Shown piece by piece: positions 16,867-25,670 of a stretch of DNA of 64,000 nt (the stretch's first letter is position 1; the number at the start of each line of letters is the position of its first letter). Origin of the DNA: Mesorhizobium sp. B2-7-1 (GTDB taxonomy: Bacteria > Pseudomonadota > Alphaproteobacteria > Rhizobiales > Rhizobiaceae); NCBI RefSeq assembly GCF_006440735.1, contig NZ_VFUA01000005.1:62001-126000 (forward strand), written 5' to 3'. The notes under the pieces are model-generated. The model was given only the letters and a program-made list of their open reading frames with translations. It had not been told where the DNA came from and did not search any database. Position numbers and translations under genes: made by a program.

Positions 16867-17003
16867 GGCATACCTCATATGCTGGCGCATCGGGCAAGCG
16901 AATGCGCGCAAGCCGCCGGCTCCCGGTCGTTCCAGGAACAGAGGCGGCGAACAAAGCCCGGCCACAAGGGCCGCCGGCTCGATGAAAATGTCTGGAATTC
17001 AAA

Positions 17004-17047
17004 CGCCCCGGTTCACGCGGCCGCCAGCATGGGCGGTCGCGCCGGGG
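17004..17047. terminator. Strong hairpin between alr and rnk
   Basis: GCCCCGG, 4 unpaired bases, GCGGCCGCC, loop, GGGCGGTCGC, CCGGGGC form a long imperfect stem. On the minus strand it is followed by GTTTGAATT, a weak T-run. It may terminate or attenuate transcription from alr before the Rnk-type genes. No second copy is seen in the window. Confidence 0.45.
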
Positions 17048-17156
17048 CTACGCTCCCGCGATGGGGCAAACCCTGAAGCAGGTTTTGATATAAGCGAGGT
17101 TGCTCATGCCCCGAACCTTGCCGAGAAGCCCCGGCTTGTCAAGCGAAGCCCCCGGT

Positions 17157-18308
17157 TCAGCCACCGATGTAGCGGCGGTGAAAGCGCGCACCCAGGCTGG
17201 TCAATATCTCGTAGCCGATAGTTCCGGCGTGGCCGGCCGCGTCGTCCACGCTTTGTGACGGACCAATGAGCTCGACGAGGTCGCCTTCGCCGAGCCGGCC
17301 TGCCGGAAGCGCCGAAATGTCGAGGATGATCGAATCCATCGAGACGCGTCCGACGAAGGGCAGCTGCACGCCTTCGAACCAGGCGGCCGAAGCGGCGCGC
17401 CGGTGCCAGCCATCGCCATAGCCCAGCGAAATGGTCGCGAGACCGAGCGGCCCGTCCGCATGGTGGGTGTGGCCATAGCCGATGCCGGCGCCGGCGCCGA
17501 CCTGCCGTGTCTGCGCCACCTTGGCTTGCAGCTTTATCACCGACAGCATCGGGTTGGGTTCGCCGGGCGTCGGGTTGACGCCGTAGAGCGCGGCCCCCGG
17601 ACGGGCAAGGTCGTAATGATAGGCCGGCCCGAGAAAGATGCCGGAGGAATTGGCCAGGGAGGCGGGCGCCGCTGGCAGCATCTTGCGCAGCCGTTCGAAT
17701 TCGCGCCGCTGCTTCTCGTTGGCCGCCTGTTGCGGCTCGTCGGCGCGGGCGAGATGGCTCATCACGAAACGCATGTCGATGCCATCGAAGGCGCCGGCCT
17801 CGCGCGCGACCGCCTCGACTTCCCTCGGCGCCATGCCGAGCCTCGCCATGCCGCTGTCGACCTGGACGGCGGCAGGCAGGCTCTGGCCCATGCCTCGCGC
17901 GGTCTCGCACCAGGCCTTCAACTGCGTGGCGCTGTTGATCACCGGGCAAAGCCCAGCCGCCGCGGCTTCCGGTTCCGAACCCGGCGGCAACCCGTTCAGC
18001 ACGAAGATGTCGGGCCCTGGCCCGATCGCCTTGCGCAGCGCGATGCCCTCGCCGAGCAGCGCGACGAAGAAGATGTCGCAGCCCTCTTTCGCCAGCGCCG
18101 AGGCCACTTGCGCGGCGCCAAGCCCATAGCCGTCTGCCTTGAGCACGCCGGCGCAGCGAACGCCGTTCAGCCGTGCCTTCAGCCGGCGATAGTTTTCCCG
18201 GATAGCGCCGAGGTCGACGGTAAGGATCGCGCCAGCGGCCGCCTCGCTCACCGTCGAACCGCTGCTTGCCTCATGTGCCGGAAACTCGCGTCCGGTGTCG
18301 TCGTTCAT
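17157..18308 (-). CDS. alr: Alanine racemase
   Basis: PLP-dependent racemase interconverting L- and D-alanine for peptidoglycan synthesis or D-alanine catabolism. The 383-residue protein has the PLP lysine in AGVLKADGYGLGA (about residue 58), the second catalytic Tyr in GAGIGYGHTH, and the C-terminal motif VSMDSIILDI. The first 25 residues are a variable extension. The context (leftward with rnk genes and dadA) suggests a catabolic DadX role in addition to, or instead of, biosynthesis; the genome would need a second alr to decide. Confidence 0.94.
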   Translation of the reverse strand: MNDDTGREFPAHEASSGSTVSEAAAGAILTVDLGAIRENYRRLKARLNGVRCAGVLKADGYGLGAAQVASALAKEGCDIFFVALLGEGIALRKAIGPGPDIFVLNGLPPGSEPEAAAAGLCPVINSATQLKAWCETARGMGQSLPAAVQVDSGMARLGMAPREVEAVAREAGAFDGIDMRFVMSHLARADEPQQAANEKQRREFERLRKMLPAAPASLANSSGIFLGPAYHYDLARPGAALYGVNPTPGEPNPMLSVIKLQAKVAQTRQVGAGAGIGYGHTHHADGPLGLATISLGYGDGWHRRAASAAWFEGVQLPFVGRVSMDSIILDISALPAGRLGEGDLVELIGPSQSVDDAAGHAGTIGYEILTSLGARFHRRYIGG

Positions 18309-18381
18309 GGCGACCCCCGCTCATTGCATCGGCCATCAATACGGCCATGGGGCCGCCGCGACAACCGGGAGGACTGGTTCG

Positions 18382-18897
18382 TCAGGGAGCCAAGTGCTGG
18401 AACGCCGCGACCACCTGCTCGTAGACCTTGCGCTTGAACGGCACGATCAGCTCGGGCAGGTCCCGCATCGGCCGCCAGGCCCATTCGTCGAACTCGGCCG
18501 TGTGGCCACCGGGCGGCGGATTGATCGCGATCTCGCTTTCGTCACCCTCGAAGCGATAGGCGAACCATTTCTGCGTCTGGCCGCGATAGCGGCCCTTGAA
18601 GGCGACGCCGACCAGATGCGACGGCAGGTCGTAGTTGATCCAGTGCGCCGCCTCGGCGAGCAACGACACGCTGCGCATGCCGGTTTCCTCGTATAGTTCG
18701 CGCCCGGCTGCCTCGATCGGCTCCTCGTCCTTGTCGATGCCGCCCTGCGGCATCTGCCAAAGCTGCGTCGTGCCGGCGAACTCGCTGTCCGGCTCGGCGA
18801 TGCGGTGCCCGACCCAGACCAGGCCCGCTCTGTTGAGGATCATCAGCCCGACACAGGGACGGTAAGGCAGCGTTTCGGGGTCGATCTTCTTGGCCAT
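18382..18897 (-). CDS. rppH: RNA pyrophosphohydrolase (Nudix hydrolase)
   Basis: Removes pyrophosphate from the 5' end of primary transcripts, starting RNase E-dependent decay. The 171-residue protein has a complete Nudix box, [23 protein letters not shown] (residues 51-73), preceded by LWQMPQ as in RppH. Near-full family length. It lies 52 bases after the divergent polysaccharide deacetylase gene, in the conserved rhizobial order deacetylase-rppH. Confidence 0.94.
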   Translation of the reverse strand: MAKKIDPETLPYRPCVGLMILNRAGLVWVGHRIAEPDSEFAGTTQLWQMPQGGIDKDEEPIEAAGRELYEETGMRSVSLLAEAAHWINYDLPSHLVGVAFKGRYRGQTQKWFAYRFEGDESEIAINPPPGGHTAEFDEWAWRPMRDLPELIVPFKRKVYEQVVAAFQHLAP

Positions 18898-18949
18898 AGG
18901 TCAACGTTCCAGCGGTCTTTGAGAATGGACTCGGGCGAGGCGGGAAGGG

Positions 18950-20140
18950 TTAGCCCTTTTGCGGATCGATGGCCACCGCCGAGATCGGCACGATCTCGAT
19001 GCCGCGCTTCTTCGCTTCGGCAATCCAGGACGTCACCGTGTCGACGGTGATATCGAAGGCCGAACCGATGCCGACCGCGGAGCCCTTGGCCCGCGCCGTC
19101 GCTTCGAGGCTATCCAGCTTCTTGAGGATTTCGCCGCGATCCTGCACGGCATCGATCGCCATGTCGCCGGCGACGAACGGCACGCCGTCCTTCAGCGCCA
19201 GGTCTGGCGCAACGCTGCGCGAGGATGAGCCGTCGTCGATATAGGCAAGGCCGCGCTTGCCGAGCTCGGCCATGAACGGCCCCATCGCGTTGGCATCGGC
19301 GGAAAAGCGTGCGCCCATATAGTTCATGACCCCGGTATAGTTCGTGGTCCTGGACAGCGCCCAGTGCAGGCTCTTCAGGTTTTCGTCCGGGCTGGCCGAC
19401 ACGGTCAGCGTGTTGCGGCCGGGATTGACGTTCGGATAATCGAAGGGCTCGAGCGGCACCTGCATGACGATCTCGTGCCCGCCCTGCCTTGCCGCCTGCA
19501 TCCAGCGGCCGATGCTGTTGCCTTGCGGCGCGAAGGCGAGCGTCACTTCGGCCGGCAGCTTGGCGATCGCGGCTTGCGTGCCGGTCTGCGAGACGGCGAG
19601 CCCGCCGATGATGATCGCAACCCGCGCCCCGCGCGCGCCGGACCACGGCCGCGCATAGACGTCGAAGGGCCGCCTGCCGTCGGCGGAACGCATCGGCAGC
19701 GGACCGGTGTCGCTGGTCTCGATCAGTGTCCGGTCCGGAATGTGGGCGACCTTGAGATTCTGGCCAAGCGTCGATGGGTCACGAATGACGATCGCCGCTT
19801 TCGGCGGGCCGTCGCCCTCCTCGGTCTGGACGTGGATGATCTGCGGCCCGCCGCTTTTCATCGGCGTGCTGGCCTGCGGCGCCGCTGCCGCCATCGGAGC
19901 CGGTGCGGGCGCCGGCGCGGGTGCGGCGGGAGCAGCGATGACCTTCGGTGTCGAAACCGCCACCTCTTCCGGCTTGCGGAACGGCTTTTCACGCAGCGCA
20001 ATCGCGCCGGAGACGCCGATCACGCCAAGCACGGCCAGCACAGCGACAACCGGGCCGGAGCCGATGCCACGCGAGGCAGGCCGCTTTGGCTGGAGCGACT
20101 GTCCAAGCGGGCGTTCGATGTCCTTGCCGATCTCAGCCAA
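18950..20140 (-). CDS. Divergent polysaccharide deacetylase family protein
   Basis: A 396-residue envelope protein: cytoplasmic N-terminus, one membrane segment (VVAVLAVLGVIGVSGAIAL, about residues 30-48), a Pro/Ala-rich linker (residues 60-95), then a divergent polysaccharide deacetylase domain (PF04748, YibQ type; VAIIIGGLAVSQTGTQAAI and MQVPLEPFDYPNVNPGRNTL). It follows envC and ctpA in the conserved rhizobial envelope cluster, which suggests a role in peptidoglycan or septal remodelling. Catalytic residues of classical NodB-type deacetylases are not evident. Confidence 0.88.
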   Translation of the reverse strand: MAEIGKDIERPLGQSLQPKRPASRGIGSGPVVAVLAVLGVIGVSGAIALREKPFRKPEEVAVSTPKVIAAPAAPAPAPAPAPMAAAAPQASTPMKSGGPQIIHVQTEEGDGPPKAAIVIRDPSTLGQNLKVAHIPDRTLIETSDTGPLPMRSADGRRPFDVYARPWSGARGARVAIIIGGLAVSQTGTQAAIAKLPAEVTLAFAPQGNSIGRWMQAARQGGHEIVMQVPLEPFDYPNVNPGRNTLTVSASPDENLKSLHWALSRTTNYTGVMNYMGARFSADANAMGPFMAELGKRGLAYIDDGSSSRSVAPDLALKDGVPFVAGDMAIDAVQDRGEILKKLDSLEATARAKGSAVGIGSAFDITVDTVTSWIAEAKKRGIEIVPISAVAIDPQKG

Positions 20141-20332
20141 GTCGTGTTCCCCGGAAGCACGCCACTTAAGTGAACGTCACGGTTTTCGTGACATCTTGCG
20201 TAAACTCCGCAATCGCTGGCGCGATACCCCAGACGCGTGGCGCCCCATCCGCAGTCCCCGAATCAAACTGCCGGAACCTCGCGGTCCCGGCAGCATTGCA
20301 TTGCTTCGCTCTGCCGGCCAGAGCCGGACTGC

Positions 20333-21664
20333 TTACTGGTTCAGCACGGCCTTGTCCGGGTTCGGCGGGAACGACGGATCGGTCTTCTCGCCGCGCAGTA
20401 GCTGCTCGGCATAGATCAGCTGCAAATCGTCCTTCGGATCCGGCGGCACATAGGCGGCCGAGCCCGAACCGGTGGAGCTCTCGTCGGCGCCCTTGATGTG
20501 GCCCTTGAGGTCGGATTCGCCGCGGGTCAGGTCGCGACCCTGCAGATCGGGCGGCAGCGGCTGGTCGACCTTGATGTCGGGCGTGATGCCCTTGCCCTGG
20601 ATCGACTTGCCCGACGGCGTGTAATAGAGCGCCGTCGTCAGCCTCAGCGCGCCATTCTCGCCAAGCGGGATGATGGTCTGCACCGAGCCCTTGCCGAAGG
20701 ACTGCGTGCCGACCACCGTGACGCGGCGCAGATCCTGCAGCGCGCCGGCGACGATTTCCGAGGCGCTCGCCGAACCGCCATTGACCAGCACGATCATTGG
20801 CTTGCCGTTGATGTCGTCGACCTGCTTCGGCTTGGCGTCGAAGCGGGTGATGTCCTTCGGATCGCGGCCGCGCGTCGAGACGATCTCGCCGCGCTTGAGG
20901 AAGGCGTCCGATACGCTCACCGCCTGGTCGAGCAGGCCGCCCGGATTGAGGCGCAGATCGAGCACATAGCCCTTCAGCTTGTCGTTCGGCACCTGCTTCT
21001 TGATGTTCTCGATGGCGTTCTCGAGATCGTCATAGGTCTTTTCGGTGAAGGAGGTGATCTTCATGTAGCCGATGTCGTTCTCGACCCGGTACTTCACCGC
21101 CTTGACCTTGATGATGTCGCGCACCACCGTGATTTCGATCGGCTTGTCGGCGCCCTGGCGCAGGATGGTGAGCTTGATCGGCGTGTTGACCGGCCCGCGC
21201 ATCTTTTCCACGGCGTCGTTGAGGGTGAGGCCGCGGACCTCTTCGCCGTCGATCTTGGCGATATAGTCGCCCGACAGCACACCCGCCTTGGCGGCCGGCG
21301 TGTCGTCGATTGGGGTGATCACCTTGACCAGGTCGTTTTCCATGGTGACCTCGATGCCGAGGCCGCCGAACTCGCCCTTGGTCTGCACGCGCATGTCCTG
21401 CGCCTGCTCGGCATTCATGTAGGAGGAGTGCGGATCGAGCGAGGCCAGCATGCCGTTGATGGCGTTCTCGACCAGCGACTTGTCGTCGGGTGGCGTCACG
21501 TAATTCGCGCGCACGCGCTCGAAGATGTCGCCGAAGATCGCCAGCTGCTTATAGGTTTCCGAACCCGCAGCGTTCGCCGCCGAGCCCGGTGCGCCGTAGA
21601 CCAGGCTCATTGCCGATGCGCCCATCAGCGCGCCGGCAAACAGAAGCGACAGTTTCCGCATCAT
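20333..21664 (-). CDS. ctpA: Carboxy-terminal processing protease (S41 family)
   Basis: Periplasmic serine protease, 443 residues. An N-terminal signal segment (MMRKLSLLFAGALMGASAMSLV) is followed by the conserved YVTPPDDKSLVENAINGMLASLDPHSSYM region, a PDZ domain (about 90-170) and the S41 core with catalytic Ser in GGSASASEIVAGAL and Lys in QSFGKGSVQT. CtpA-type proteases process lipoproteins and murein hydrolases; here the gene sits one base after the murein hydrolase activator gene, implying a shared function. The start at 21664 has GGAAGGA upstream. Confidence 0.95.
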   Translation of the reverse strand: MMRKLSLLFAGALMGASAMSLVYGAPGSAANAAGSETYKQLAIFGDIFERVRANYVTPPDDKSLVENAINGMLASLDPHSSYMNAEQAQDMRVQTKGEFGGLGIEVTMENDLVKVITPIDDTPAAKAGVLSGDYIAKIDGEEVRGLTLNDAVEKMRGPVNTPIKLTILRQGADKPIEITVVRDIIKVKAVKYRVENDIGYMKITSFTEKTYDDLENAIENIKKQVPNDKLKGYVLDLRLNPGGLLDQAVSVSDAFLKRGEIVSTRGRDPKDITRFDAKPKQVDDINGKPMIVLVNGGSASASEIVAGALQDLRRVTVVGTQSFGKGSVQTIIPLGENGALRLTTALYYTPSGKSIQGKGITPDIKVDQPLPPDLQGRDLTRGESDLKGHIKGADESSTGSGSAAYVPPDPKDDLQLIYAEQLLRGEKTDPSFPPNPDKAVLNQ

Positions 21665-21665
21665 T

Positions 21666-23000
21666 TCACGTCCTTCCAGAAAATCGATCCGCCCACCACG
21701 GGGCCGGATCGACGGGTTTTCCATCCTTACGGAACTCGACATAGAGTTCCGACGTCGAATTCTCATTCCGCGAGGCCGAGGTGCTTGCCACCCGGGCCTC
21801 TCCCATCGCGCCGATCGGCTCTCCTGCGAGCACCGACTGTCCGGTCGCGACGCTGATTCTGCTCATCCCCGCCAGGACGACATGATACCCGTCGCCGGCA
21901 TTGAGGATCAAGAGTTGACCATAGGAGCGAAACGGCCCCGCATAAAGCACGTTTCCATCCGCCGGCGCGGTGACGATGGCCCCCGATTGTGTCGCAACCA
22001 TGTCGCCCTGCATCGCCGCGCCGTTGCCGTCGTCGGCGCCGAAACGCAGTTTGATCTTGCCGATGACAGGCAGCGCGATCTGGCCTTGCAAGGCCGAAAA
22101 CGGCGCCGATCCCGTGAGGCGGTTGGCCTCCGGCACCGGCAGCGCGGCGAGCTCGGTGGTCGAGGCCGTCGTGTCGCTGTCGGTCGATTTGCGCTCGCCC
22201 GCCTTGACCTGGTCCTGCGCCTTGCGCGCCTTGTCGGCCTCGAGCGAGGCGATCAGGTCCTTGAGGCTGCTCGCCTTCGCCGCCAGCTGCTGCGAGTGCT
22301 GCTGCTCGGCCGCGATCGCCGTTTGGGTGTCGGCCTGCAGCTTCTTCTTGGCCTCGAGCAGCATGGTGAGCCGCTTCTTCTCCGCCGTCTGGTCGGTGAC
22401 GGCGGTGGTGAGTCTCGCCCGTTCTGCCTCGATCGAGGCCGTTACCCTTGTCTGTTCCTTGAGATCGGCCATCAGCCTGTCGGTCTGCTGGCGCAGTTCC
22501 GGCACCACGGCGCCGAGCAGGATGGCGCTGCGCACCGACGACAGCGCGTCCTCCGGCTTGACCAGGATCGCCGGCGGCGGATTGAGCCCCATGCGCTGCA
22601 GCGCCCCCAGCACCTCGGCCAGCACGTCGCGCCGCGCCATGAGCGAGGCGCGCAGCTTCGTTTCCTCGGCCTTCAGCCCTTCGAGCTTGGCGCCGATGTC
22701 CTCGATGTCCTGGCCGAGCTTCTGCTCCGTCATTGCCGACTGGATGAGCGCCGCGGTGATCGAGGCATAATCCTTCCGCACCGAGGCGATGTCGGCGGCG
22801 AGCTTGGCCAGCCGCTCCGACGAAAGCGTGATCTCCTTGGAAACCTGCTGGTATTCGGCCCGGCTCTGATCGGGATCGGGCGCCGTGTCGAGCGTGTTCT
22901 CGGCCGCCCGGACCGACCCGAGCGCGACCGCGGCGGCGACAAGGGTCAAACCGCAACGGCTGCGCCAGGCGCGCGCTCTCGAATTCCAGCCTTCAGACAT
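21666..23000 (-). CDS. envC: Murein hydrolase activator, EnvC family with degenerate M23 domain
   Basis: Exported protein of 444 residues: signal peptide, a long coiled coil (about residues 45-270, rich in E, K, A and Q), and a C-terminal M23/LytM domain (LPVIGKIKLRFG onward). The zinc ligands are lost: the HxGxD position reads QGD and the terminal HLHFE motif reads LYVEF. Such degenerate LytM proteins activate amidases during cell separation rather than cut peptidoglycan themselves. Its stop is one base from the ctpA start, so the two are coupled. Confidence 0.93.
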   Translation of the reverse strand: MSEGWNSRARAWRSRCGLTLVAAAVALGSVRAAENTLDTAPDPDQSRAEYQQVSKEITLSSERLAKLAADIASVRKDYASITAALIQSAMTEQKLGQDIEDIGAKLEGLKAEETKLRASLMARRDVLAEVLGALQRMGLNPPPAILVKPEDALSSVRSAILLGAVVPELRQQTDRLMADLKEQTRVTASIEAERARLTTAVTDQTAEKKRLTMLLEAKKKLQADTQTAIAAEQQHSQQLAAKASSLKDLIASLEADKARKAQDQVKAGERKSTDSDTTASTTELAALPVPEANRLTGSAPFSALQGQIALPVIGKIKLRFGADDGNGAAMQGDMVATQSGAIVTAPADGNVLYAGPFRSYGQLLILNAGDGYHVVLAGMSRISVATGQSVLAGEPIGAMGEARVASTSASRNENSTSELYVEFRKDGKPVDPAPWWADRFSGRT

Positions 23001-23143
23001 CAGGCCTCGACTCTATGCGCCGCATCGTTAACGAACCATCAACCATGTTGGAAGCGCCATCATAACCCCCTTGTCGGCCGATTGAGGCGGAAATCCTGTC
23101 TCGTGACGGCATTCCCCAGTTTTCGGCTGACAACAATCATCAT

Positions 23144-23626
23144 TCACGAGCGATGGTAGGGGTGCCCCGCCAGGATCGTGGCGATCCGGTAGAGCTGCTC
23201 GCCCAGCATCACGCGCACCAGCTGGTGCGGCCAGGTGAGCGCGCCGAATGACAGCACAAGGTCCGCCTGCTCGCGCAGGGGCTTGTCATGGCCGTCGGCG
23301 CCGCCGATGGCGACGACCAGCGCCTTGCGGCCGCCGTCGCGCAACTGGCCGATGCGAGCGGCCAGGTCTTCGGAGGTGAGCGACTTGCCGCGTTCGTCCA
23401 GCAGGATGAGAACGGTGCCGGACTGCAACTGCGCCTGCAGCTTCTGGGCTTCCTCGCGGCGGCGTTCCTCGGCGCTCTGTCCGCGGCTCTCGGGGATTTC
23501 GACGATGCCGGCGAACTCCAGCCCGACCGCGGGCCCGCTCTTGGCGAAGCGCTCGAAATAGCGGCCGGCCAGTTCTCTCTCGGGGCCGGTCTTCATCCGG
23601 CCCACGGCATGAACAGTGATCTTCAT
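23144..23626 (-). CDS. rlmH: 23S rRNA pseudouridine(1915) N3-methyltransferase
   Basis: SPOUT-class methyltransferase modifying pseudouridine 1915 in helix 69 of 23S rRNA. The 160-residue protein is family length and has the conserved LLDERGKSLTSEDLA and VVAIGGADGHD segments and the C-terminal SAM knot FGALTWPHQLVRVMLGEQLYRI, ending in the family HPYHR. It follows rsfS after a 62-base spacer with a perfect hairpin. Both act on ribosomes. Confidence 0.97.
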   Translation of the reverse strand: MKITVHAVGRMKTGPERELAGRYFERFAKSGPAVGLEFAGIVEIPESRGQSAEERRREEAQKLQAQLQSGTVLILLDERGKSLTSEDLAARIGQLRDGGRKALVVAIGGADGHDKPLREQADLVLSFGALTWPHQLVRVMLGEQLYRIATILAGHPYHRS

Positions 23627-23651
23627 CCTCGCCCCGGCGAGCTTGTTCTAG

Positions 23652-23679
23652 CGCATACCGTGACGGGTCACGGCATGCG
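23652..23679. repeat. Intercistronic hairpin between rsfS and rlmH
   Basis: CGCATACCGTGAC, GG, GTCACGGCATGCG forms a 28-base near-perfect palindrome between the rsfS stop and the rlmH start. There is no T-run, so it is more likely an RNA-stability element or repeat remnant than a terminator. It begins next to CTAG, as several repeats in this window do. Confidence 0.6.
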
Positions 23680-23688
23680 GATCAAGGC

Positions 23689-24066
23689 TCAGTGCAAGGT
23701 CTCTTCCTCGAGGTCCGGCGCCTGCCACATCTTTTCGAGATTGTAGAATTCGCGGACTTCGGGGCGGAAGACATGGACGATGATGTCGCCCGAATCGATC
23801 AGGACCCAGTCGGCGCCAGCCAACCCCTCGACGCGCGCCGTGCCGAGGCCGGCATCCTTCAGCGCCTTGAGGAGATGATCGGCGACAGCCGAGACATGAC
23901 GGTGCGATCGGCCCGAGGCGATGACCATATAGTCGCCGAGGCTCGATTTTCCCTGGATGTCGATTGAGACGATGTTTTCGGCCTTGGAGTCTTCCAGACT
24001 GGCAAGGACTGTGTCGATGGCGAGGGTCGCGGCGGCGTTGCCGCTGATCCCGGCCGGCGAAGGCAT
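23689..24066 (-). CDS. rsfS: Ribosome silencing factor RsfS
   Basis: Binds protein L14 on the large subunit and blocks joining of the subunits during starvation. The core from LAIDTVLASLEDSKAENIVSIDI to REFYNLEKMW contains the RsfS signature SLGDYMVIASGRSHRHVSAVADHL and GADWVLIDSGDIIVHVF. I choose the ATG at 24064-24066 (AGAAGG upstream), giving 125 residues; the longer frame has an unrelated N-terminus. In related genomes the gene usually follows nadD directly; here three unrelated genes intervene. Confidence 0.93.
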   Translation of the reverse strand: MPSPAGISGNAAATLAIDTVLASLEDSKAENIVSIDIQGKSSLGDYMVIASGRSHRHVSAVADHLLKALKDAGLGTARVEGLAGADWVLIDSGDIIVHVFRPEVREFYNLEKMWQAPDLEEETLH

Positions 24067-24311
24067 GATATCAGCCTTCTTCCGCAGTGCTGTTCTCAGT
24101 GTGTTTCCTTTCCCAACAAGAACAACCAAATCACCATGCAAATCAGGTGACGCCACTTAGATAGGCAGAGTTCCATTGCAGTTTCAAGACGAGGGCCTCG
24201 AAGCGTGATCTCGACGCCATCGCCCAGGAGGCCTTCCGCCAGGCCGCAAAGGGCGGGAACCCATCTCCGGCGCATGGGTTATCGGCGCACCGACCAACGG
24301 GATTCCCCGCC

Positions 24312-25160
24312 ATGCCCACCGACCCGCAAAGCGCTCTCATCACCATCCAGGCCGGGCTCGCGCAGCTCAGCACGCTGATCGTTTCCTATTCCTTCTCGGC
24401 CATCGGCGCCGTCATCCTCCTGATTGTCGGCTATTTCGTCGCCGGCGTTGCCGAGCGCTCGATTTCCGCCGGCCTCGGCCATATCCATGGCTTCGACGCC
24501 ACCTTGCGGCATTTCTTCTCCAAGATCGTCCGCTACGCCATCCTGATCCTGGTCACCATCATGGTGCTCGGCCAGTTCGGGGTGCAGACCGCCTCCATCA
24601 TCGCGGCAATAGGCGCCATTGGTCTCGCCATCGGGCTGGCGCTGCAGGGCACGCTGCAGAATATCGCCGCCGGCATCATGCTGTTGGCGCTGAGGCCCTT
24701 CCGCATCGGCGAATATGTCGAGGTCGGCTCGATTGCCGGCACCATCGAGGAGATCGGCCTCTTCGCCACCAAGCTGCGCTCCGTCGACGGCGTCTATGTG
24801 CTGGCGCCCAACTCGACGCTGTGGAACCAGCCGGTGCGCAATTTCTCCCGCAACGGTGTGCGCCGCACCGACGTCACCTTGAGCATCGGCTCCTGGAATG
24901 ACATCGACCGCGCGCAAAAGACGCTGCTCGCCATCGCCGGCACCGAAAAGCGCATCCGCCGCGAACCGGCGCCGATCGCTTTCGTCGCCGGCCTTGGCGA
25001 CAGCGTTTCGCTCACCTTGCGCTACTGGACCTCGGCGGGCGACTATTTCCCGACCCAGATCGACATGACCAAGCGCGCCAAGCAGGCTTTCGACAGCGAA
25101 GGCATCTCGATCCCGCTGCCGCCGCCGGAAGTGCCGGCGCCGGAGGCACGCAAGCAGTAG
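24312..25160 (+). CDS. Small-conductance mechanosensitive channel (MscS family)
   Basis: Inner-membrane channel of 282 residues that opens under hypo-osmotic stress. Three membrane segments are visible (about 20-45, 72-92, 96-125). The pore helix GAIGLAIGLALQGTLQNIAAGIMLLALRPFRIGEYVEVG has the MscS Gly/Ala pattern and is followed by the beta domain and a Pro-rich C-terminus. ATG at 24312 follows GGGATTCCCCGCC with no strong ribosome-binding site. It is on the opposite strand from the surrounding rsfS and nadD genes and converges with the RidA-like gene. Confidence 0.93.
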   Translation: MPTDPQSALITIQAGLAQLSTLIVSYSFSAIGAVILLIVGYFVAGVAERSISAGLGHIHGFDATLRHFFSKIVRYAILILVTIMVLGQFGVQTASIIAAIGAIGLAIGLALQGTLQNIAAGIMLLALRPFRIGEYVEVGSIAGTIEEIGLFATKLRSVDGVYVLAPNSTLWNQPVRNFSRNGVRRTDVTLSIGSWNDIDRAQKTLLAIAGTEKRIRREPAPIAFVAGLGDSVSLTLRYWTSAGDYFPTQIDMTKRAKQAFDSEGISIPLPPPEVPAPEARKQ

Positions 25161-25183
25161 CGGGGGATCGTCGCGGCGGCGAT

Positions 25184-25600
25184 TCAATCTTCCGGCATTC
25201 TGAACCGATTTCGAGGTATCTCGGCTATTGCCGTGATCTCGATCTGCAGGTCCGGATGATAAAGCCGCACGATCTGAACGGTTGTCGTCACCGGATAGGG
25301 TTCAAAAAAGAATTCCTTGCGGATATCTCCAGCCGCCATGAACTGCTCGATATCGGTTGCGAATTGGGTCAGCGAGACGATATCGGCCATCTCTCCACCG
25401 ATGGCCGCGAGCACAGCCTTGATGTTTTGGAGCGTTTGCCGGACCTGAGCCCGCATATCGCCCTTGCCGACTAACCGTCCCTCCCTGTCGAGCGAAACTT
25501 GGCCCTTCAGATGCACGAGCTGCCCGCCTTCATGGATTTTCACCATGGAGAACGCGCCAAACGGCTTCCACACAGTTGGAGGATTATAGCTTCTCGCCAT
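25184..25600 (-). CDS. RidA family protein (YjgF/YER057c/UK114)
   Basis: A 138-residue member of the RidA superfamily, whose archetype hydrolyses reactive enamine or imine intermediates from PLP enzymes. The fold is evident from KIHEGGQLVHLKGQVSLDREG, QVRQTLQNIKAVLAAIGG, and the C-terminal YHPDLQIEITAIAEI. The catalytic Arg of RidA (in an R-x-C/A motif near residue 105) is not clearly present, so this may be a non-RidA subgroup of unknown activity. It lies downstream of the MFS gene on the same strand. Confidence 0.87.
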   Translation of the reverse strand: MARSYNPPTVWKPFGAFSMVKIHEGGQLVHLKGQVSLDREGRLVGKGDMRAQVRQTLQNIKAVLAAIGGEMADIVSLTQFATDIEQFMAAGDIRKEFFFEPYPVTTTVQIVRLYHPDLQIEITAIAEIPRNRFRMPED

Positions 25601-25670
25601 CTCGGTTCTCCTGTGTTGCCGCGAAATCTCGCGAGGCCATCAACCTCACAGGCGAACATCCAGCGGATTG

